Shown here in pieces: positions 59,036 to 64,000 of a stretch of DNA of 64,000 nt. Made by a program: the position numbers and the translations under genes. This DNA comes from Saccharomyces paradoxus (lineage: Eukaryota; Ascomycota; Saccharomycetes; Saccharomycetales; Saccharomycetaceae). Under the pieces are notes generated by a model. It was not told the origin of the DNA, made no database searches, and saw nothing but the letters and a program-made list of their open reading frames with translations. The DNA lies in contig NC_047493.1 of assembly GCF_002079055.1 (NCBI RefSeq), positions 1,054,001 through 1,118,000 of the forward strand, written 5' to 3'. Each line of letters begins with the position of its first letter. Position 1 is the first letter of the stretch.

Positions 59036-59339
59036 TATGTAGTGTTATAGTAAGGACGACATGGTAGATGGGGGAATGTAGATGGATGGTAGGGTAAGTG
59101 GGTGTGGGAGTTGGATATTGGATATTGGAAATGGATAGATGGTAGTTGGGGAGTGGTGATGAATAATCGGAGGATGGATGGTGGCGGTTAGGAGTGGTGG
59201 AGTGGGAGAATGGGGCAGGGCATGGGGTGATGAGGTAAGTGCCGTGGATTGTGATGTGGGAGAGGTAGGGTAAGAGGGGGGGAAGATGAGAAGAGATAGA
59301 GGAGGGTAAGTTGAGATGGGGATAGGAAGGGGTGGAGTG
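59036..59339 (+). repeat. X-element combinatorial (STR) repeats, interrupted by Ty5
   Basis: G-rich, TAGGGTAAG-containing sequence (59092-59100, 59266-59274, 59304-59311 region) typical of the repeats distal to the X core. A second perfect Abf1-type match lies at 59243-59255 (CGT-N5-GTGAT), in a context (GTAAGTGCCGTG) like that of the core site. The repeats stop at 59339, where a Ty5 LTR begins; the telomere should lie beyond the window to the right. Confidence 0.75.
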
Positions 59340-59590
59340 TGTTGACGTAGTGAATTACGATCTAGCTTATATGTCATAATGTTGTAAGTTTATTGGACCT
59401 TTCTATATGTTATGTAAATGTAAGAATTACATAGGTACTACTCTTGTACACAGAAACTATGGTTTCTTAAGTACTGTCGGATCGGAGGTTTGCTGCTCTA
59501 TGTTTTCCTTGTCTAAAACATTACTGAAACAATTCTGAAACAGTACTGAAACATTACCCATATCATGCTTTTGGGTTATCACATTCAACA
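59340..59590 (-). repeat. Ty5 3' LTR, 251 bp
   Basis: Reads TGTTGAATGTGATAACC at its start on the minus strand and ends ...CTACGTCAACA; 251 bp is the known Ty5 LTR length. Confidence 0.93.
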
Positions 59591-59621
59591 TCCCCCCATA
59601 ACTGAATACGCATGAGAGTGG

Positions 59622-62600
59622 TTATTTTGCAGTTTCTGGTTCCCTCACCATGACAGCCCTATGTGCTTTGAATGATTCTGCTGGAAGGATTTTTGTAAAT
59701 ATGTCAGCAACTTGTCTCTTTGTAATAACATGCTCTATGGTAATTATGCCTGCTGCCACTGCACTTCTTAGCTTGTGATATCTCAAGGCAATGTGTTTTG
59801 TTCTCGTGTGAAATACAGGATGTTTAGATAGTTTTATAGCAGGTTCATTATCTACGTATAATGTTGATGAGATAAGTGGCTGGCCTAAGTGTTCAAACAA
59901 GTTTTGAATCCATTCTATCTCCATGACAGTTTCACTTGCAGTAATGTATTCTGCCTCAGTAGATGATACAGGAATCACACCCTTGAGTTTCTTTGATGAC
60001 CACGTAACTGGAGCACCAGCAAGTAGAGTCACGTACCCCCCAGTAGAGTGTGGGAGATCGTGAATTGCTCCATGAGATGCATCACAATATACAGTTAGTG
60101 CCAACAGAGATCCAGAACGATACTTGAGACACATACTTCTGGTGGTATATAGGTACCGTAGAACTCGTCGAGCAGACTCCAAATGGATTGCGCGAGGTTC
60201 GCGAAGAAACCTGGAGAGTAGTGAGACCGGATAAGATATGTCAGGACGACCAGTATTTGCACAAAAGAGAAGCTGTCCAACTATGCTCTGATAAGGAGTG
60301 ATGTCCTTTAGGTGCGGGGAAGTTGTTTCGAAAAGAGGCTTTGAGTCACAGAGCGGAGTCTGTGTAGGCTTACATATGTTTATTTCGCTTTCAGATGCAG
60401 CTTTAGCAATATAGTCTTGAAGTGAGAGAGTGATGTCTCCATTTGAAAATTGATTAATGTTAAGACCGAGGAATTTGTCAACTTTACCTAGATCCTTCAT
60501 TGAGTATAACTTCGTTAGTTTCTGCTTAACCCTGTCATATATTTTCGGAGAGGGAGCAGCAACAAGTAAGTCGTCTACGTATAGGGCAATGTAGATGGGA
60601 CCATCAGATGTGGAACGAAAGTATAAGCCATGTTCGCCTTCATGTCGACGAAAACCAATCTTTTGAAGAGTATTGTTGATATGTTCGTTCCATAGTAATG
60701 GGGCTTGCTTGAGTCCATACATACCGCCGTATAGTTCCCATACATAGTCGGGATTACTTTCATTAATAAATCCGGGTGGTTGTTTTACGTATACCGGCTC
60801 ATTCATTTTTGAGTTTAGAAACGCGGTGTCAACGTCCATCTGATATACTATTAGTTTGAGGCAGCTAGCAAGGGCCAGAAATAATCTAACAGAGTCATAT
60901 CGAATGACTGGTGCAAAAGTTTCTTGATAGTCAATACCAGCCTTTTGAGTATGTCCTTGGGCGACAAGGCGAGCTTTGTACGTCCCGGAGTCTTTTATTG
61001 TGAATACCCAGCGCGATCCAAGAGCTCTTCTTTGCTTTGGAAGAGACACCAATTTGTACGTATTGTGATCTTTGAACGCGGAAAGTTCCTTGAGGCATGC
61101 GTTGTGCCATTCTTGAAAGTCAGGCCTTCCCATTGCTTGGGCATAGGTTTTCGGGTTTCCTTTTTTTGTGCTATGGATAATAGCAGTTAGAGCCGCGTTA
61201 AATGAGGTATTTGGAGGCGATGAATCCAACGATGGAGGAGATTCGATTGAATTCTCTTCAGTAACTAGCCTGGTTACAGCAGGAGTGAGGTCAGTATCAC
61301 CCACATCTTGTGAGTCGCTGATATATGTTCCATCGTGAACGGATAGATACCTCTGGTCAGGTATCGGCATTGCGCCTACTGGAAACCAATCAGTAAGAGA
61401 ATTAGCTTGATTAGTTCTGGCGGAATTGTTCTTCGCTTCCTGAAGAGCCATGCTTGAAAGTCTTTCGATGGACACTTCTTCACCAGTACTGGCAACATGC
61501 AGCGTGTCAATGTTGTTTGAGTCTAGAGTTCGTAGCACGGTTGGAAGTCTATTTGTCCTTGCTACAGTATCATTTGTATTGGACACCGTCTTTCTTTGCT
61601 TGGCACTTCTAACTTCAGGTAAGTTGTCACTCGATATTACGTTTGGACGTGATATATCATATATTTCTATTTCGCGGGATCGCGTTGGTTTCTTATTAGT
61701 TCTTTTAACACGTCTAGTTCTATTTCGGCATGTCGGAATATATTCTGAATCGGATGATTTTGGAATTTCTCGATAAGTTAGTGCCGCTGGAACTCTTTCA
61801 GGAGTTTTCTCCATAGAAGAATTAGTTTCGTCTTCGGTAGACACGGTTGGTAAGGATTCAAAGTTAGAATGTTGTATCCTTGTTGGTGGACATCCGGAGT
61901 TTGGTAAGTTGTCTTGGTTACACTCAGGGATAGGTTTTTCCATTTCGATTTCCATTGAAATATCCTCATCATCATCAGAGGAAGAGATGTTACTGGTATT
62001 AGGTTTATGTGCTGGTTGATTTACATTTTTGGGAACAGTTATTGGCAAATTTGCCAAGTCAGATCCGTCGTTCTTTGGAGCAGAGACGGTTGACCCTGTT
62101 TCAGGATATTTGGACACCCCCCCAATAGCGGAAGTGGCAAAGTCGTGAGAGACGTGAACTGCCTCTGTATCAGCAAGAGGAAACATGTGTTCGTCAAATC
62201 GAACTTGACTGCTCACAAAGATGCGGCCAGTTTCGGGATGATAAATCCTGTATCCTCGATGGTTAGAGTCATAGCCAACAATAACACCAGATATGACAGT
62301 TGGGGCAAGTTTGCCGTCTCGAAGACTAGGTTGTAAGGTTGCGTATGCTGTACATCCAAAAATTCGAAGATGTGCGATACCGAAATCTTTTGCGGGGATG
62401 TTGAACCACCGGCAGTATGGGATACTGTTATTTTTGGACACTACAGGGGACCTATTGATTAAATAGACTGCGCAAGAAACAGCTTCAGACCACAAGGACG
62501 GAGGAACACGCCCCCCGATAAGGAGACAACGAGTGCGTTCTTCGATGGTACGATGTGCACGTTCAACAGCACCATTTTGATAACTATGATATGGAATAGT

Positions 62601-64000
62601 TAACTGATGCTCTATTCCTTTAGATTTAAAAAACGCATGAAGATTTTTATTTACGAATTCTGTACCATTGTCTGTACGAACAGATCCGACTTTGAATCCA
62701 CCCCGGGAGCTAAAGTATTGTTCGGTTTCGTTGATCCATTCCATGAATTTTATCGGAGCGTCTGCTTTGGATTTTAAATGTATTACAGAGTAGTAGCGAC
62801 TATAGGCATCACGGATAGTAAGAAAATATTTATTTGACTGAAACTCTTGGTAGCGAAACCCACCACAGAGATCAGCCTGTACCATTTGAAGAGGTTGGGT
62901 ATATTTTTTGAGCGAGACTTTACCCTTTTTGATGATTCCTTTTGCTAGTGAGCAGGTAGGACAAATAGTGTATTCAGCCGTCTTAAATTTTGGAAAACGC
63001 AGAGTTCTAGCCAAGGAATTGTAAATATCTGCTCCGGGATGGCCCATACGAGCATGCCATTTTACCGGGAGAGCAGTGGGAGAAATGTGTTGCGACAACA
63101 TTTTATCTGCAACGGTATGAAACGCTGCGGAAGTTATCATTTTAGATGAATCCAATGTTTTAGAGCAGAAGTAATTTTGCGAAGAGAAGGTAGTTACGGG
63201 CGTAAGATCATCGAAAATGTACAGATAATTGTTTAACTTCCCAGCCGTAGAAATCACGTCATCAGGTGATTTCACAGTGACACCCTCTTTTGTGAACGTA
63301 ACAGAAGAGTTGGATTTAGCACATAGTTTCCAAATGGATATTAGGTTGACTGGTAAATCAGGGACGTAGGATACGTCATTTAATTGAACAGTGCCGATGT
63401 TTACAGTCCCGGAGCCCATGATGGGTATGGAACCGCCGACTCCTCTGACAAAGTCTTTCTTAGAGGATCTAGTAAATGATGAGAACATAGAACGGTCGTG
63501 GCACATGTGTGAAGTACATCCTGTGTCAAAAATCCAATCTGAGGATTTGGTAGCTGGGACGGTCGAAGATAACATACAGAGCCAGGACTTTGGTGTTATC
63601 TGTCCTGCTGTTTGGCCTTGCGTTTCATAGTCAGGAATCGCAACACTAGCAGATGAAGATCTATTCGTCTTGTCATTAGGATATAATTTAAAGATTCTGG
63701 CTTCTGGTATTCTTCTTTTAAGCAGAGAACAGTTGCTTAAGCGATGATCAGCCCCACAAATCATACATCCCTTATTTCCTTTCTTTTGATAGCTTCTTCT
63801 GTCTTGTGCAACCAATGCATCTGAGACTGAAGATAATGAATTCGATGACGCCTTTAATTTACAGAATCTAATGACTTGTGACAGCTGAAGAGCTTTAGAG
63901 TCACCGAATTTCTCGTGGAATGATTCCTTTAACTCGGGTAAGAAGGTCATTAATAGCAACGCGATATTGGTATCGCGTCTTTTCTTTTTGTCCTGTTCTT
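59622..64000 (-). CDS. Ty5 Gag-Pol polyprotein, partial (5' end outside window)
   Basis: One continuous frame from the right edge to the stop at 59622, at least 1,445 codons. In order: the end of Gag with a CCHC zinc knuckle, aspartic protease, integrase (HHCC zinc domain, catalytic core, long variable C-terminal tail), reverse transcriptase with a YVDDL motif, and RNase H. Ty5 is known for a single Gag-Pol frame, and order and motifs fit the copia group. The integrase tail of Ty5 carries the Sir4-targeting segment. Visible part looks whole. Confidence 0.93.
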   Translation of the reverse strand, partial: EQDKKKRRDTNIALLLMTFLPELKESFHEKFGDSKALQLSQVIRFCKLKASSNSLSSVSDALVAQDRRSYQKKGNKGCMICGADHRLSNCSLLKRRIPEARIFKLYPNDKTNRSSSASVAIPDYETQGQTAGQITPKSWLCMLSSTVPATKSSDWIFDTGCTSHMCHDRSMFSSFTRSSKKDFVRGVGGSIPIMGSGTVNIGTVQLNDVSYVPDLPVNLISIWKLCAKSNSSVTFTKEGVTVKSPDDVISTAGKLNNYLYIFDDLTPVTTFSSQNYFCSKTLDSSKMITSAAFHTVADKMLSQHISPTALPVKWHARMGHPGADIYNSLARTLRFPKFKTAEYTICPTCSLAKGIIKKGKVSLKKYTQPLQMVQADLCGGFRYQEFQSNKYFLTIRDAYSRYYSVIHLKSKADAPIKFMEWINETEQYFSSRGGFKVGSVRTDNGTEFVNKNLHAFFKSKGIEHQLTIPYHSYQNGAVERAHRTIEERTRCLLIGGRVPPSLWSEAVSCAVYLINRSPVVSKNNSIPYCRWFNIPAKDFGIAHLRIFGCTAYATLQPSLRDGKLAPTVISGVIVGYDSNHRGYRIYHPETGRIFVSSQVRFDEHMFPLADTEAVHVSHDFATSAIGGVSKYPETGSTVSAPKNDGSDLANLPITVPKNVNQPAHKPNTSNISSSDDDEDISMEIEMEKPIPECNQDNLPNSGCPPTRIQHSNFESLPTVSTEDETNSSMEKTPERVPAALTYREIPKSSDSEYIPTCRNRTRRVKRTNKKPTRSREIEIYDISRPNVISSDNLPEVRSAKQRKTVSNTNDTVARTNRLPTVLRTLDSNNIDTLHVASTGEEVSIERLSSMALQEAKNNSARTNQANSLTDWFPVGAMPIPDQRYLSVHDGTYISDSQDVGDTDLTPAVTRLVTEENSIESPPSLDSSPPNTSFNAALTAIIHSTKKGNPKTYAQAMGRPDFQEWHNACLKELSAFKDHNTYKLVSLPKQRRALGSRWVFTIKDSGTYKARLVAQGHTQKAGIDYQETFAPVIRYDSVRLFLALASCLKLIVYQMDVDTAFLNSKMNEPVYVKQPPGFINESNPDYVWELYGGMYGLKQAPLLWNEHINNTLQKIGFRRHEGEHGLYFRSTSDGPIYIALYVDDLLVAAPSPKIYDRVKQKLTKLYSMKDLGKVDKFLGLNINQFSNGDITLSLQDYIAKAASESEINICKPTQTPLCDSKPLFETTSPHLKDITPYQSIVGQLLFCANTGRPDISYPVSLLSRFLREPRAIHLESARRVLRYLYTTRSMCLKYRSGSLLALTVYCDASHGAIHDLPHSTGGYVTLLAGAPVTWSSKKLKGVIPVSSTEAEYITASETVMEIEWIQNLFEHLGQPLISSTLYVDNEPAIKLSKHPVFHTRTKHIALRYHKLRSAVAAGIITIEHVITKRQVADIFTKILPAESFKAHRAVMVREPETAK

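Larger units (their letters stand above)
59340..64000 (-). mobile_element. Ty5 LTR retrotransposon (Ty1/copia group), runs off the window
   Basis: The element lies on the minus strand. Its 3' LTR is at 59340-59590, followed by a purine-rich priming tract next to the LTR and a single long coding frame. The 5' LTR and gag start lie beyond the right edge. The visible part looks whole, with no break seen, which implies a young copy; LTR-LTR age cannot be judged with one LTR. Ty5 integrates into silent chromatin through Sir4, and this copy sits in X-element repeats as expected. The base run next to the LTR is GAGTG (59335-59339); its partner is outside the window. Confidence 0.95.

Noticed and set aside
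59045-59377. 110-codon minus-strand frame in the X repeats
   Set aside because: Low-complexity S/T/P-rich translation of STR repeats that runs into the Ty5 LTR; not a gene.

Overview
This is a chromosome end from a Saccharomyces yeast, with the telomere to the right. The gene content (MAL, PAU, COS and ARR genes), a solo Ty1/Ty2-type delta LTR, an X element and a Ty5 element are all Saccharomyces subtelomere hallmarks. The proteins are close to, but not identical with, those I recall from S. cerevisiae. The Ty5 reading frame is open throughout its visible part, whereas known S. cerevisiae Ty5 copies are decayed. I therefore favour S. paradoxus or a close relative; that is inference. The order MAL activator, permease, maltase, PAU, COS matches the MAL3 end (chromosome II right) of the S. 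cerevisiae reference, so MAL31/32/33 symbols are given by synteny only.

Layout. Positions 1-496 are the 3' end of a diverged MAL activator, followed by a convergent maltose permease of type A (1397-3256, minus). From about 2.9 to 45.7 kb lies a tandem array of six units of about 6,870 bp. Each unit holds a 2.48-kb divergent spacer, a MAL activator gene (plus), a 1.1-kb convergent spacer and a permease gene (minus). There are seven permease copies and six full-length activator copies, plus the partial first one. Unit 1 also carries a perfect 1,560-bp internal tandem duplication. The array ends in a type B permease (44172-46016) that shares a bidirectional promoter with the only maltase gene (46895-48649). 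Permeases 2-6 are chimeras: type B body, type A N-terminus and promoter. This is what unequal crossing-over between permeases A and B would produce. The outer copies are intact. Copies in the middle of the array are peppered with single-base insertions and deletions and almost no substitutions, which looks at least partly like uncorrected long-read assembly error.

From 50.6 kb rightward come a PAU seripauperin gene, a decayed COS gene cut by a solo delta LTR, the arsenic-resistance cluster ARR1-ARR2-ARR3 with a perfect Arr1 site in the ARR2/ARR3 promoter, an X element (ACS, two Abf1 sites, a Reb1 site, a 15-bp forkhead-like repeat, then G-rich subtelomeric repeats), and a Ty5 element inserted in the X repeats and running off the right edge.

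Function. The permease imports maltose by proton symport, the maltase cleaves it to glucose, and the Zn2Cys6 activator switches both on when maltose is present. CGG-N9-CGG pairs (MAL-regulator-type sites) and Mig1-type sites (glucose repression) are visible in the promoters. Amplification has multiplied transporter and regulator but not the hydrolase. The ARR genes form a separate module: arsenate reduction (Arr2), arsenite export (Arr3), controlled by Arr1.
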